Source: Spirodela intermedia (taxonomy: Eukaryota; Streptophyta; Magnoliopsida; Alismatales; Araceae). Taken from it: a DNA stretch of 64,000 nt. Shown here piece by piece: positions 51,001-63,656 of this stretch (position 1 is its first letter; the number at the start of each line of letters is the position of its first letter). The stretch covers positions 1,706,501 through 1,770,500 of the forward strand of contig LR746275.1 in NCBI GenBank assembly GCA_902729315.2, read 5' to 3'. Below the pieces are notes generated by a model that had not been told where the DNA came from, searched no databases, and worked only from the letters and a program-made list of their open reading frames with translations. A program made the position numbers and the translations under genes.

Positions 51001-53079
51001 ACGGCATCTGTTCTTTCCTCCTTTTACACGATCAATACTTTCGGCGATTGACAAGCTCATTCTTTCTTACCCTAACTACACTTAAAGCCTCCAGCAAGTG
51101 GTTCCTTCTCCCCTCAGATGATGGTCATAGTGTGGTCGACCCCTCTTTTCAACAGATCTCTCCTACAAATAGCACAATACTTTTAGACACTACTTTTCTG
51201 ACTTATAATGTGGTGTGGCATATCTAGACAAAATTAAGCAACCACACTAGTGTTTTAATTGCCTAGGAGGCAGACTAAACTTAGATAATAATTATTTTCT
51301 ATTTTGAGAATTTATTTATATATTTTTAAATATTTATTTATATTTTATAATAAGTTATTTCTATTTTATACATATTTTGATTCTATTTTCTACTAATTTT
51401 TGCAGTCAAATCTTGACATATTTCTATTCTTGGAGTTCCACAAACAATAAATACTTTTTTATTTTCGAATGTAAAATCAACATAATTAAAAGTTAATTAA
51501 TGTGTGTTGAACTATTAAAATAAGTTGAAGACATTCACAACTAACCTCATATCATGTGTGTGAATTCTCAAATATACGTTTGTCTAAAACTCATGGTCAC
51601 CATGAAAATGAGTTGACTATATTTCTCTCTCTCTTTCTATTTCCCTCCTTTTACTCTCCACTTTCTTTATTCTTCTCATCTCTCACTTTTATTTGATTAT
51701 TTTTGTTAAATAATGATAAAATATTAAAATCATTAGATATATATATATTTAACACATGTCTTAACAAGTTATCTCCCAAATGAAATCTTATGTATCAAAT
51801 TGACACTTGAGTAATCCTCCTATATGAAACATTGAGTGAAAGTTGCGACATGGGAGCCAAAGTTAGTATACATCACTCGTCCAACACGATGTTGAACGTA
51901 TGAAGCCAACCCTTTATAGTATGATATCAAGCCTAAGTACACATGAAACTAGCATCAAATAGACACTCACTCTTGGCTCATTTCGACCTCTAATTAATTA
52001 CACTCTACTATTTTTTTTCATTTGTTTAACCATATTTTAATGTTGATGCTGCCTCAGCAATCTTATTCTTCAATCCTTGCCACTTTAATTATCTTGGCTG
52101 AGGTTAGAATTAGTTGTTTGGTTACTACATCAAATATATGTGTCATTTATAGTATTATACATCCAACATATTTTAATGCTATAGAGATTTTAAGAGAAAT
52201 TTACATCCAACATATATAAAAAATTTAGTCATTGATGGTATTATACTATGCAAGTATCATTATAATAATTTTTTTGTTTGTTTATAGATCTATAGGTGAG
52301 TCTTTTCCCTCATCTCTTATTACTTCCTAATTAAAGTAAAACCCACAATTCAAAGTTAACCAAGAAAATAAGCACAGTTTTATGATTCTTTGGAGAGGCT
52401 AATATTTAATTGATTTCTTGGTCATCTTTTACTTAGCATTCATATTGGAAAAATGAAAATCTACTATCACAAAGATTAAAGCATATTTATTTACTTTATG
52501 ATCTAAAGATGATATATAACAAAACCCTTTCACATGAAATACAAAGTATTACAAAACCTCTAATATATTATCCTTGTAATATCTGCTTTGTCTTGTTGAT
52601 ATATAGAAATCTACAAAAATATTGTATGTTTTCTCATGTTCAACTTGTCAAAAATATTAGCAAGCAATGTCTTCATATAAAATTTTTATAAGCTTACTAT
52701 ATGAGTTAGACTCTTTTAATATGCTATATGACAATACAAATAACTCATTTTGTTACACTCATGTCAAATTGTTTTCCTACTTAATTTCTTCATATAGCAT
52801 AACATCATTGTGTAGATTACTTCAAATATTTCACTTACCACACCCTTTAGTATTGTCAAAAATTAATAGATACATATCTTAATTAATCATCTTTGAATCA
52901 AAAATCACATTCATCATCACAAACTTATTTACAAATTAGTAATAGTGAGAGAGGGTGAATAAACAATCATGACATGTATTGAATAAAACTTGTAATTTAA
53001 CTATTATGTAATCTATATAATTAGACTTTTTAATTTTAAATACTTTGTTTGGATTACTTTTTAAGAAATAGATGGTTCA

Positions 53080-54480
53080 ATTTATAGGACTAGGTGAAAC
53101 ACCAAGTGGGGGGTGAATTAGGGTTTTTGAGATCTGTAATTATTTTAGACTTATACCTATATATATGTGTCAACATGTATGTACCTTGATAGGGTCACCC
53201 AACTCTCTCACCAAGAACATAAATATTTCCATATTAGTTTTTCACTCACTTGGCTACATCTAAGTCCTAGAGAAAACCTTATTTAGTATTTATTATTTTC
53301 TTTAGGAAATACAAGTTGATTTTCACAAGCTTAGCTACCCAACAATTCAAGTTCATCTCTTTAGGAAATACCAACATCTCATGCCTTCACCCAAAGCACC
53401 CAAACCACTCTTCTATCACCAACTAATTACCTTAGGAGTTGATGGAGAGCAAGTTGATGGAGAGAAAAAATTGTGAATATAGCACTAATTACTTTGTTGA
53501 AATTAGTTGAAGAAGATGGAACAAATGTTCTCTCATGATAGTAATACTTATGGCTAAAGAATTTTGACAAGATAACTTGAATTTTTGTGTACTCAACTAG
53601 TTTTTGGTCATCAAGTTTTCTCACTTAAGTTAACCTTTGTCCTCCAATAGATTTTCAATTTTACAGGATCTCCAACATTTAAAATCTTCATTCAAACACT
53701 TGTCATTTTTCAAAATATGTGAATGACCTTTAAACCGTTTAAAGTTTAAATCTTCTATTTTCATTTAAATTTGAACTAGAGTTTCCTAACTTTATGAAAA
53801 AGAGTGGAATGTTCAAGTTGAATCCAAATTATCAAATTTTAATTGACTTTATATCTACAGAACCAACTAACATGTCACTATTGAGATGTTATGTTCAAAG
53901 CTTAAATATCTCTTTTGCTTTCTAACTCTTTTGATCATTTGTCCACGATTGCTTATAGAGAACTTGTCTATAATTATTTAAAAATGTTAGACACCATATA
54001 TTATGGCTGGAGTAATATATAACCAAAAATAAGCATTTGTATAATTTTCTTGTACACCCATTTAATCATATACTTATTATTTCCTTGGAGAATAATTTTG
54101 TGGATAATATATTTTTAATATGAAGATGCACTTGACATCAAGGATTAAAATATTAGATTTAATTATTAGTGATAGAATCATAAAACATCAAACATAATTA
54201 ACATAATAACTAGTTTAATCATATAAAATATGTGAGGCGTATTAGTGATATGTATAGATAATCATCAATGTTCAATGTTTTTATATTAATAATTTTTTCA
54301 CTTAAAATATTAAAACCAAGGGCATGAAAAATTGTAATCATAAAATCAAATAATTAAGACACATGAGATAGATGCACTCACAAGTTTTATAGTGGTTTGG
54401 TCCTCAGCCTAAATCTACTATCTCAATAGCTCCTCATTCTCTACATTTCTACTAATCTTAAAAAGTTGAGATATTTATTT
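53080..54480. mobile_element. Possible remnant of a Copia-type LTR element
   Basis: Only non-coding signatures: GGTGAAACACCAAGTGGGGG..GAATTAGGG near 53,090 and AAGTTTTATAGTGGTTTGGTC near 54,390, both of types common in plant Copia LTR regions. No pol motif was found. Boundaries are guesses. Confidence 0.25.
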
Positions 54481-55850
54481 ATCTAAAAGCATACAATTTA
54501 TTTTTATTTTCATTTTGATATAACTCTCACATAACTAACAATTGGATCACTTTCAAGTAATTCCTCTTCCACAAAGTTTTCAGCTCAAACACTTTGATAA
54601 TCTTCCACAACTCAAGGTAGTATCAATGAAGTATGTAGTGTAACACACTATCCAATTTCTTATAAAAGTATCAATAGAATATAAAATTAACTTGAACATA
54701 AAAACTTATCACATAATTGACTTATTAAATACTACTTGTTTTCAATCCAATAGAGATTCTTCACATGTTGAGCTGACTAGAATTCTTTCTTGAATTGTTA
54801 GTCATCACAACAATGCTTCAAATGGGTCTTAAAAAATATGCATAATTATTTTAAAATATGTATCAATTATTATTTTTGAATTTCTTCGTATCCATCATTA
54901 CATCATATTTTTCTATGAAAGACTTTACTAAGGAGTAAATGCATGTGCAAATGTTAGGTTTTCAACTAACATTTTAGATCATGAGACTATCACACAATTC
55001 AATTCTCAATTATGGACTTTTCATGATTGTAAAAATCAAGTTAGTTATGAAAGCGCCTGAAGAATCATGTGCTAAAATAGACTAATGGTACAGCGCACAA
55101 AATAAACTAATGGAATGATATGTGCTATGAACTCCAGAAATGATGTACACAACAAATTAGTCATTTCTAACACTTTAGTTATATTCAACAAATCATACTT
55201 TCTAATGTTTATCAGTATTAAATAATTTAATCTGAAATTGATAAAAAAACAGTCAAAAATTGAAACTTCTAATATTATTTGGTGAATAAATGTTTCCAAT
55301 GACTAGTAATTGAAATCTTCAAACTACAATTAATAAAAGCATATGAACATGTGTCTAACTTAGGTGAATAAAACCAGCTTTAAATATTTTAATCTTAGCA
55401 AAAAAAAAAATCAACACCATGAACAATCACTTTCATCTCCTCATGGATTAATTTAATAAGATTTTTTTAGGTTTCAAAGGGAATTACTTACTCATCATCC
55501 ACCAAAAGAATTTTTAATAGCTTGGTCATGCGTTCATGTATACATTAGCCTGTCATTTAAACATTGCATTTAAATTCAACAATCATCTTAGTAAATGCAT
55601 AGCCTCTTAGTTTCATAACCTTGACAAGTACGTCGTTAAAAACCCACTTCTCATAGCCTTAATCCTTTTCACACTATCATATAAATTGAATTATGACTCT
55701 AAAAATTTTATGGTTATACTTTAACATAATTTAGGGAAACATCACTCAAAATTTTCGAGATCAAGTGAATATGTTTCTAGTTACTGTTTGCAATTTAGGA
55801 AAAGGATCTACTCAATTAGAACAAAGGAAATAAATACAGATGTTGACATA

Positions 55851-56430
55851 GAAGGAGAGAGAGAGAGATAGAGAGATCTAGCCTTGCTGGTCGGTACATC
55901 TAGACCGTCAGATGCGCCTCTAAGAGAAGCTCTCATCTCAGCTGCCACTCATTCCCTTCATCGACAGCATTTATGACAAACGCCGCCACGGACTACCCCC
56001 AAGCGGAACACTCCACTTTGTGAACCGGGAACGAGCGTTTTCATCGCAATAGCTAGCTGTCGGCAGCCCATTCTGCCAACTGTCTCCAAGCACCCACGTA
56101 TGTGGGTTGGGTCCACCACATTGAGGCCCCACCAGATCTCCTAATTACGTCCGGCGCGCACCCATGATGGTCCGTAACATCCGCCGGTTTCGATCGGGTC
56201 CGATCCAATTCTTTGGACCCAATGCTCGGTGGATTGGACCCAAGTCGGTCAGTCTGGGTCCCAATTTGAATCGACACGCATATTCCCTGGCTTCAGACAG
56301 CTGGAGCAGTTAATAATCACCAAATAAAGTAGGTAATTTATTAATGAGGAAGCGTGGGGATTTTAATAAAATTAGAGCCGTTTGGGTTTTGCGCCGCCCG
56401 ACCCTGGACGGGGGATGGGCCGTGAACCGG
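55851..56430. other. Upstream intergenic DNA of the HIPP gene
   Basis: Base composition switches from AT-rich to GC-rich near 55,870, beginning with a short (GA) run. No gene recognised. Confidence 0.4.
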
Positions 56431-56520
56431 CCGGTTGACTTGATACGTCACGTTTCTGAGTAGTCAACGGACACCTGCCGACAGCCGCCGTCGAGTGCCG
56501 TCCCGTCCACGTGACTCTTT
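56431..56520 (+). promoter_or_regulatory. Promoter motif cluster upstream of the HIPP gene
   Basis: Within 90 bp: TTGACT W-box (56,435-56,440), ACGTCAC (56,445-56,451), a TTGACT on the other strand (about 56,461-56,467), and a CACGTG G-box (56,508-56,513). These are binding sites for WRKY and bZIP/bHLH factors, plausible for a stress-responsive gene. They lie 450-530 bp before the ATG. Motif matches only. Confidence 0.4.
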
Positions 56521-56757
56521 TTCTTAAAAAATCCGAAAATCAGTTTCTGACGAGCCTCACGCCATTGATTTTCGTGCAGATGATAACTTCCACTTCAGTA
56601 ATCGGAAGGTGGATGACGATCAGTCATCTGGACCGTTGAACATAAACCAATGGGAACTTTGGCAGCTGGTTTTAGGTCGAGTTCGGCTGAGCCGGGCACG
56701 TCGCCCTCGTGAATCTGCTGCCACCAGAGAGTGAAGATTTTTGGAGCGACGGCACTC

Positions 56758-56758
<1 letters not shown>

Positions 56759-56800
<42 letters not shown>
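56759..56800. repeat. (GA)21 microsatellite in the HIPP 5' region
   Basis: About 42 bp of AG repeats some 160 bp before the HIPP ATG, probably in or near the leader; plus-strand purine tract. Confidence 0.95.
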
Positions 56801-56803
<3 letters not shown>

Positions 56804-56960
56804 GAAAGAGTAAAGTAGGTAGAAGGGAGGAGAGGGTGGAAGAAGACGGGGGCAGCCCGGCGTCCGTATTAAGCCCGACTCCCCCACCCCCTCATCTACC
56901 TCACTCTCTCTCTCCGTCTCCTCGTTTCTCCTGCCGGGTGCTTCTGTGCGGTGAGGAGAT

Positions 56961-57009
56961 ATGAGTAAGCAAGAAGATATCAAGTTTCTGAAGACACAGG
57001 TACCCAAGC

Positions 57010-57061
<52 letters not shown>

Positions 57062-58368
57062 GAAGATATGGGTTGGTTCTTCGGATCTGGCGCTGCATCG
57101 GTTACCTGAGATTTTCTCATTTGCCTCGGTATATTCATGAACAATGCAGACATGTGTCCTGAAAGTGAACATCCATTGCGAAGGCTGCAAGCAGAAGGTC
57201 AAGAAGCTGCTGCAGAAGATCGACGGTATCGTCACCTCTCTCTCTCTCTCTCCTGCCGGATCTTCTGTTGTTTGATCATCCTCCTTGTTCTCTCCCCTCT
57301 TGATGTTGATCCTTCCATTGTTCTTCTTCCTCAGGAGTCTACACCATAGCCATAGACTTGGATCAGGGGAAGGTCACAGTCTCCGGCGACGTTGAACCCG
57401 CCGCCCTCGTCAAGAAGCTCGCGAAGGCCGGCAAGCATGCAGAGATCATCTTGCCAAAAATGCAGCCCGCTGAGAGGGGAAAGGGCGGGAAGAAGGCGCC
57501 CACAAAACCTCCGAAGAAGGTCATCTCTCCCGGCGCCGGCGCCGGAGAAGGGAAGAATCAGCAGAGCCACCAGCCGCTGCAGATGAATCCTCAGCTGATG
57601 CAGAAGATGAATCCTGAGCAGATGCAACAGCTGCTGAAAGGGTTCAGAGATCTGAACCTTCCCCAATTGAAGAACCAGGCGTCCGTCAAGTTCGCCCCCC
57701 CCGAGGAGGACGACGACGACAGCAGCAGCGAGTTCGACGACGAGTTCGACGACGATTTCGACGACGATTTCGACGACGAGTCCTGGGAAGATGAAGAGGA
57801 GTTTGAAGATGATGTCAAAAACGTGAAGACAAAGGCTACAGTCAACGAGAAGAAGGGCGGAGCCAAGGAAAATGACGCCTCCAAGAAAGGTGGCGGCGAT
57901 GTGAGCGCCGGCAAGGACAATGGCAAGGCTGTCACCGAATCTAAGAACGCTGCTAATGCCAAGGCTGCCACCATTGATAGGAACTGCAACGAGAACGGTG
58001 GCGGGAAGGGCCCTGCCGCCTTCCCGCGCCAGCCGATGAATGCGCCCATGCGCTACGGCGGTGGCGGGGCCGGCGGCCCCATGGCGGCAGCGCAGGGCAT
58101 CCGCGCCGGTGGGCCTCCGCCGGGCTACCTCCCCGGCGACGCCATCACGCCGGAGATGATGACCGCCGCCAACCCCTACCAGCAGCAGTACATTGCCGCC
58201 ATGATGCAACAGCAGCAGAGGATGAGGATGAACGGGCAGGAGCTCTCCTTGCAGGCCATGGCCTACGCACGCCCGCCGGCGGCGGTCTCCTACATGCCGC
58301 CGCCGCCTCCGCCGGAGTACACCCACATCTTCAGCGACGAGAATACCAGCAGCTGTAGGGTCATGTGA
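56961..58368 (+). CDS. Heavy-metal-associated isoprenylated plant protein (HIPP)
   Basis: Metallochaperone-like protein with one HMA domain and a farnesylation signal. Exons 56,961-56,999 (13 codons), 57,150-57,225 and 57,335-58,368 join in one frame to 382 residues, with GT..AG introns. HMA domain about residues 14-75: [19 protein letters not shown] with the metal ligands Cys23 and Cys26, then [18 protein letters not shown]. Next a lysine/proline-rich linker, a Met/Gln-rich segment ([21 protein letters not shown]), a strongly acidic block at about 162-198 with repeated FDDD, then a Gly/Pro/Met-rich low-complexity tail. The C-terminus CRVM is a CaaX box, so membrane or nuclear association by prenylation is expected. 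Matches the large HIPP32-34-like type. Intron 1 carries a (CT)22 tract, and GA/CT tracts flank the gene. Confidence 0.95.
57012..57056. repeat. (CT)22 microsatellite in HIPP intron 1
   Basis: Begins 12 bp after the intron 1 donor and takes up nearly a third of this 150-nt intron. Confidence 0.95.
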
Positions 58369-58571
58369 AAGCTCCGGCGATGGCCCTTATCCTGAAAAGC
58401 TGCTCTCTTTCTCCCTTCTTCCTTCTTTCACTTCACTGTTACAGCCTATTTTATATAAGATCTTGTGTAAGATACGATTATATAAATATAAATGTTTCAT
58501 CTCATCGAAGAACAGTCAAGTAGCGAGCAATAATGGCAGAGCAATGCAACCTGGCTGCTCCATTATTTATC

Positions 58572-58612
<41 letters not shown>

Positions 58613-61253
58613 CCTCCTTCAACCTTAGGATTCGCAGCCCCTGGACCAGCTTTTGTGGCAGGCAGGAGAGAGAGAGAGAGAGCTTCCGGTTCCTTAAGAA
58701 AGCTGCTGCGCGGGAAGAAGGTATGGTCAACGCCCGAGGTTCAGAGCCCCTCTTTTACCAAAAAAGGCAGGCTACTACTGGTCGTGTAACTACTCGGAGG
58801 AGACGGGATGGATGGGTGGGTTCGGACACGTGCTGTGACGCGTCGCTGAAAGGAAGAGGCTTGGACGGAAAGGTGAAGCATCACATGGCCTCTCTCTCTC
58901 TCTCTCCACATGGGCTCTGTTTCTTTCTTCCTCGGGAGAAGAGAGGGGAGCGAGAGAGAGAGATTCTTCTCACTACGTCCAATGATGGCTCCAGCGAAGA
59001 GCAATGATAGATCCACCGTCACCCAGTCGCTTTCCTTTTCTTTAGCCATTTCCCTTGGAAGGAACCCCCCAAGCTTGGACGTCTTCTACCCCTCCTCCCT
59101 CCATGTGACCATGGATTTTTTTTCTCTGTAATCTCGGCTGAATGTCTCCTTCATCTCATCCAGCTCGAGACTGAACTTTTTTCATGACCCATCACCTCAT
59201 ACTTCGGCATGCGAATGTAATCAGTCACCTCAATCCAAGTCAACCAATCGGAGTGCCGGGTCCTCGGGATTGGAAGATCAGTACACATCGAGCTTCTAGA
59301 TCAACTCTCTTCTTGAAGCACAAAGATGATAGCTGCGGCTGAAAGACGCTGAATCGATACAGATTATCTTCCAATCTTATTTATAATTTTAAATTCCTAC
59401 CCCCCCCCCCCTTGTAATTATCTTGGAGATGTGCATAATCGGAAGAAACAGGTGGGGAAGGCTTTCGACGAATAATCTTGGAGTGACGTCCACGTATTCT
59501 ACAGGAGAAGGAAAAAACATACACTGGAAATAGTGAGACCGAATGGGTAGGAAGCAATGAACACGTTGACTTCATACGCCGTTTTCTAGGTATGAAATCA
59601 GTCAAACCAAATAGTATCCTGGTCCATTCAATGAACACTCCTTCTGTTATCTGATTTACACATTCAGAAGAAGACCCATCAACATAAGATGCTGGGCGCT
59701 ACTAATAATGGGCCATTTTTTCCTGATCTTTTTTTGCTCGTCAAGATCTTGACAAAGTCCACGCATGGCATTCTAAGGGAAAAAATTATATCGTCTTTTT
59801 CCTTTTCCCGGTTTTATTTAAGCAAAGGTTACAGTTCAATCAACTCACGTTTCATATATAAATGCATATTTATACTTAAATATATGTAAGGTTAATAAGT
59901 ATTGAAAACATCGCCTGAATAAGTTGAGGCATACTTAAAGCCAAGTCCATTGACCAAGGATAGATGTCTTTTACTTCAACATACACTCATCCTAGGGTAA
60001 GATCGAGGGAGGGGTACACATGAGTAAAACATGCTCAGAGCATTGGACGTCACATTACTTAAGGGAATAACTTAAGTTAGATTAGAAGATGATTAAAACT
60101 GATTTTATTACTAGATTGATTTCGATAACCATGTAAAAATGTTATTGCGCCTGCTATTGCTTATGTAGATAATTATGATTTTTTTAAAGAAGTAAAATTG
60201 AATATTTGTAAATATTCGAAGTGAATTCTAACTTACCTTCTCAGTTGAAACGAGAGACGTGACTCCGATGCATGAAGAAGGCAGGGATGGACCTCCTTCC
60301 CCATGGTCGGACGTATGGAGGAACGTCCGACCAGTCCAATCAGTGTATCCTTTCGTGACCTGCTCCTGTCGACATGGACTCTGCAGAAAAGAGCCAGCAG
60401 AGAGAGAGAGATAGAGAGTGGGGAAGACAGACAGACAGAGAAGGGGACACTGGTAACCATCACATCAATTGGAAGAGAGACCTCTTCTCTCCTAGAAGAG
60501 TGAAAAAATCGATGCGTCGAGTAAGAAGCTTACTCGTGGTAAATCATAGATGATCTCGTGATATGCTCCAGTTTTGTAAATGACAAGGATGACTGATTGG
60601 TAACCTTTCTCTCTCTCTCGCTCTCTCTCTCTCCCTCTCTCTACACCCACTTTTGGTAACTGATAATGAACTCTTCTGTATTTACGAGCTTTGAGCTCGT
60701 ATATGGGGAACATAGACACGCTTTTGCACGTTCTAATGAATGAACATTATGTTGACTCCATGTGCACGGCGAGGGGCCTTCATGCATGCATGTGCATGTA
60801 CGTGTTGTGATCAATAACCGCAGGCAGCACTGCGTTGCCACATGAAGCTGCCCGCTACATAGAGAGAAAGAGAGAGAGAGAACAATGAGTGAGAGCGAGC
60901 AGAGAGAGACCCATTATCACGAATACCAAGTAGGAGGGAAGAGAGACCCGTAATTTGAAAGAGGGTGGGGGTTTGAAGTGATCCACAGTGAGACACAGGA
61001 AGAGAGAGAGAGCGAGAGAGAGAGAAGGTTCGTGAATTTCGCTGGCCCCTTTATTCTGGCCGGTTGTCGAAGAAGAAGAATGGACGGTAGTGATCACCGT
61101 GGAAGGTCGTTGAGGAAACCCTACTCTAAACCCAGCTACAACCACACTATTGCATGGAGCAGCTCCTAACGTGGGATGTCGGGGGTGATGGGGATAGCAA
61201 TGTGGTAGGAGAAAGAAGGCCCACGACGAGGGTCTTCCTTAGATGAACCTTGC

Positions 61254-61290
<37 letters not shown>

Positions 61291-62024
61291 TGAGGGCCCC
61301 GTCCGAACCAGTTAAACTAACCGAGGCCACTGTAGGTCTGATGAGGGACAAAAAAGAGGAGACAACCTCCCATCCACCTCACCCTCTTCCCTTCTCGAGA
61401 CATTAAGTTCATGGGCTCTGGAGGTCACCGATTACTGCTGATTTGAAGAGAGAGAGCGAGAGAAAGAGAGAGAGAGAGAGAGAAAGTGCTGTCTCCTCAT
61501 CGGCGGAGTTACGTCCCTCAGGGTGCTTTCGGTGAGATCTACCATATCCCTCGCGTTGACTTTAACATTAAAATGTCAGTAACGGTTCAATGATGGCCTC
61601 TGCTCTTCAATACAAGAATTTTCCCTCTACCTGTGTTCCAAGAGGACACGGTAGGACTCCCGTGAACTGGTTCGAAATATCTTTATAAAATTATTATTAA
61701 AACATAATTATAGCCAACTTATTATGATTTCCAGAGACTTCGCCTGGCCTCTCCCAATTCACAATAAAGAGGAATTTCAATAAATTATTTTTAATAAATA
61801 AAAAAAATCGACGAGATGTGGGGCAGAAAAGAATACATTGGAACACATTTCTTCATTTATATAGTAAAAACTTCAAGGATGCATGGCAAAGAAAGGCCAA
61901 TAATGTGATTCAATATAGACAGATAGCCTTGTAAATAAAAAAAGGGCTATAGTGAATTAATTGAAACGTTGAATTTTAACGTAAAGGGAAAGCTAATAAC
62001 AGGCTGAAATGCCTAATCTCTATG

Positions 62025-62064
<40 letters not shown>

Positions 62065-62579
62065 CTCTCTCTATCGGCTCATACTAAACATCGAATCTCC
62101 ATAGACACCTAACCTCTAGAAGGTCATTGTGAAATAAATAGTGGCCAATGTGTGTAATTATCATCAAAGGGCGTGCCCTCTCATCTACGATATGTTTGTT
62201 ACCAACCTTTTCTGTAATTTTTTGGTATTTTTCATTAATGGGGCTTGAATCTTCACCCTGACAGAAGAACAAGGAGGATAGACCTGTTTTACTACAGGAA
62301 ATAATCTAGGCAGAAATGTGGACCAGAAGAATGGAACATTTAGTGTCATCAAGCTGGGCATCTTGGAATTTTTTTATCGAGGTTTATAATTTAATTCCAT
62401 AGGGGGCTGGCAAGGCATTTAATTTAATTTATTATTGCTCAGTTTAATCCATAGATTTGATCTTCGCGTTTCACCATTAGCCGAGAACAAGCTATCCACG
62501 CCGTGAGTTGACTCACACCCATCTAGCCCGGCTCATTCACACCCCTGTTTATCTCTCTATACTCGTTCTCATCCTGTTT
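58369..62579. other. Gene-free DNA rich in polypurine/polypyrimidine tracts
   Basis: No gene supported. Many short CT or GA runs occur (about 58,578-58,608, 60,608-60,640, 61,255-61,286, 61,446-61,483, 62,028-62,072). These runs account for most apparent reading frames. A short ATG frame of 29 codons at about 61,080-61,169 has no known family. Confidence 0.5.
62028..62072. repeat. (CT)n microsatellite
   Basis: About 16 CT units to 62,060, a CG interruption, then further CT. Confidence 0.9.
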
Positions 62580-62618
62580 ATGGCTTCATGGGGAGATGAT
62601 ATCACCCCATGAAGCCAT
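62580..62618. repeat. Perfect 14-bp inverted repeat with 11-nt loop
   Basis: ATGGCTTCATGGGG at 62,580-62,593 pairs exactly with 62,605-62,618; loop AGATGATATCA. It is immediately followed by a (CT)n tract at 62,619-62,656. The stem is GC-rich and much more stable than the AT-rich surroundings; too short for a typical plant microRNA precursor. Confidence 0.9.
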
Positions 62619-63246
62619 CTCTCTCTCTCTCTCTCTCTCTCTCCCTCTCTCTCTCAGGACTGTGTTCTCCACCTACGTAATGAGCACATGGGAAGGTCAC
62701 GTGGCCTAATCTGTATTGTACGGTGCAAGCCAATAGGGAGATGCCTATGAGAAGGATAGGACATGCATATCTTGTCCGCTGCAGTATGCCACATAGAATC
62801 CCATTTTTTTCTACTGTTAGTCCCTTCCATTATGCTCTCTCTCTCTCTCTCTCTCTATACTTGTCTCTTTCCCTCTCTATCTATCTACACATCTAGGTAC
62901 CTAGCTTGCTAGCTACCTAGCCGTGGAACCATCAACCTCCTTATTCCAATAGTCAACTCAGCTTCTATGTGGATATGGGATGCCATTTTGAAATAATAAT
63001 AAAATATTTTGACTTCCCAACGGTTGAAAATATTTTTAAAGTGTAGATAGGCGGTAAATAGAGGATTAAATAATGGATGACCAGAACTAGTAGTACATAT
63101 AGTTCGTCGCATTATGATTTTTCACATAATTTTAAATACCATAATGAAAGTGTAGAAAAAATATCTTGTTGAAGGCCTTCAAGGCCTGCCAACCTTATAT
63201 TCTTAGAAGGCTTGCTCATATAGTATCATGGCTTCCAAACGCTGAA

Positions 63247-63295
63247 GGAGAGATTAAGAGAAAAAGGGAAGATCAGTAGAGAGAGATGGAAGAAA

Positions 63296-63344
<49 letters not shown>

Positions 63345-63612
63345 AGGGAAAGAGGGAAGATCATTAGAGGGAGAGGGAACAAAAGGAGAGAGAGAGAGAG
63401 AGATTAAGGGAAAGAGGGAAGATCAGTAGAGAGATAGAAGAAAAGGAGAGAGAGATTAAGAGAAAGAGGGAAGATCAGTAGAGAGAGATGGAAGAAAAGG
63501 AGAGAGAGAGAGATTAAGGGAAAGAGGGAAGACCAATAGAGAGATATGGAAGCAAGGGAAGGAGAGAGCGAGAGAGATTATGGGAAAGAGGGAAGATCAA
63601 TAGAGAGAGACA
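63247..63612 (+). repeat. GA-rich minisatellite, about seven units
   Basis: The unit is roughly AGATTAAGGGAAAGAGGGA, then AGATCAGTAGAGAGAGATGG, then AAGAAAAGG and a GA run. Units start near 63,250, 63,341, 63,401, 63,452, 63,511 and 63,576. Unit length varies (about 50-90 bp) mainly with the GA run; the first unit carries (GA)21 at 63,298-63,340. Confidence 0.92.
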
Positions 63613-63656
63613 GAGAGGAGTCACATTTTGCAATAAACTTAATGGCCTCCAAAATA

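Larger units (their letters stand above)
47213..55850. other. Long AT-rich gene-free stretch with probable retroelement debris
   Basis: No frame over about 75 codons and no protein family recognised. A minus-strand GGGTATTAGAGC (48,239-48,250) resembles an initiator-Met primer-binding site of a lost LTR element. Positions 53,095-53,130 (GTGGGGGGTGAATTAGGG) and 54,360-54,420 (AGTTTTATAGTGGTTTGGTC) resemble sequences common around plant Copia LTRs. None is strong enough for a bounded element. Confidence 0.45.

Noticed and set aside
57331-58326. Open frame of 331 codons antisense to the HIPP gene
   Set aside because: Mirror of the biased HIPP low-complexity coding sequence; no start context or motif.
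61080-61169. 29-codon ATG frame considered as a small peptide gene
   Set aside because: No similarity to known plant small peptide families and no transcription signals that set it apart.
63247-63612. Regularly spaced repeats considered as a CRISPR-like array
   Set aside because: Units are contiguous, degenerate and GA-rich in a plant nuclear context, without unique spacers.
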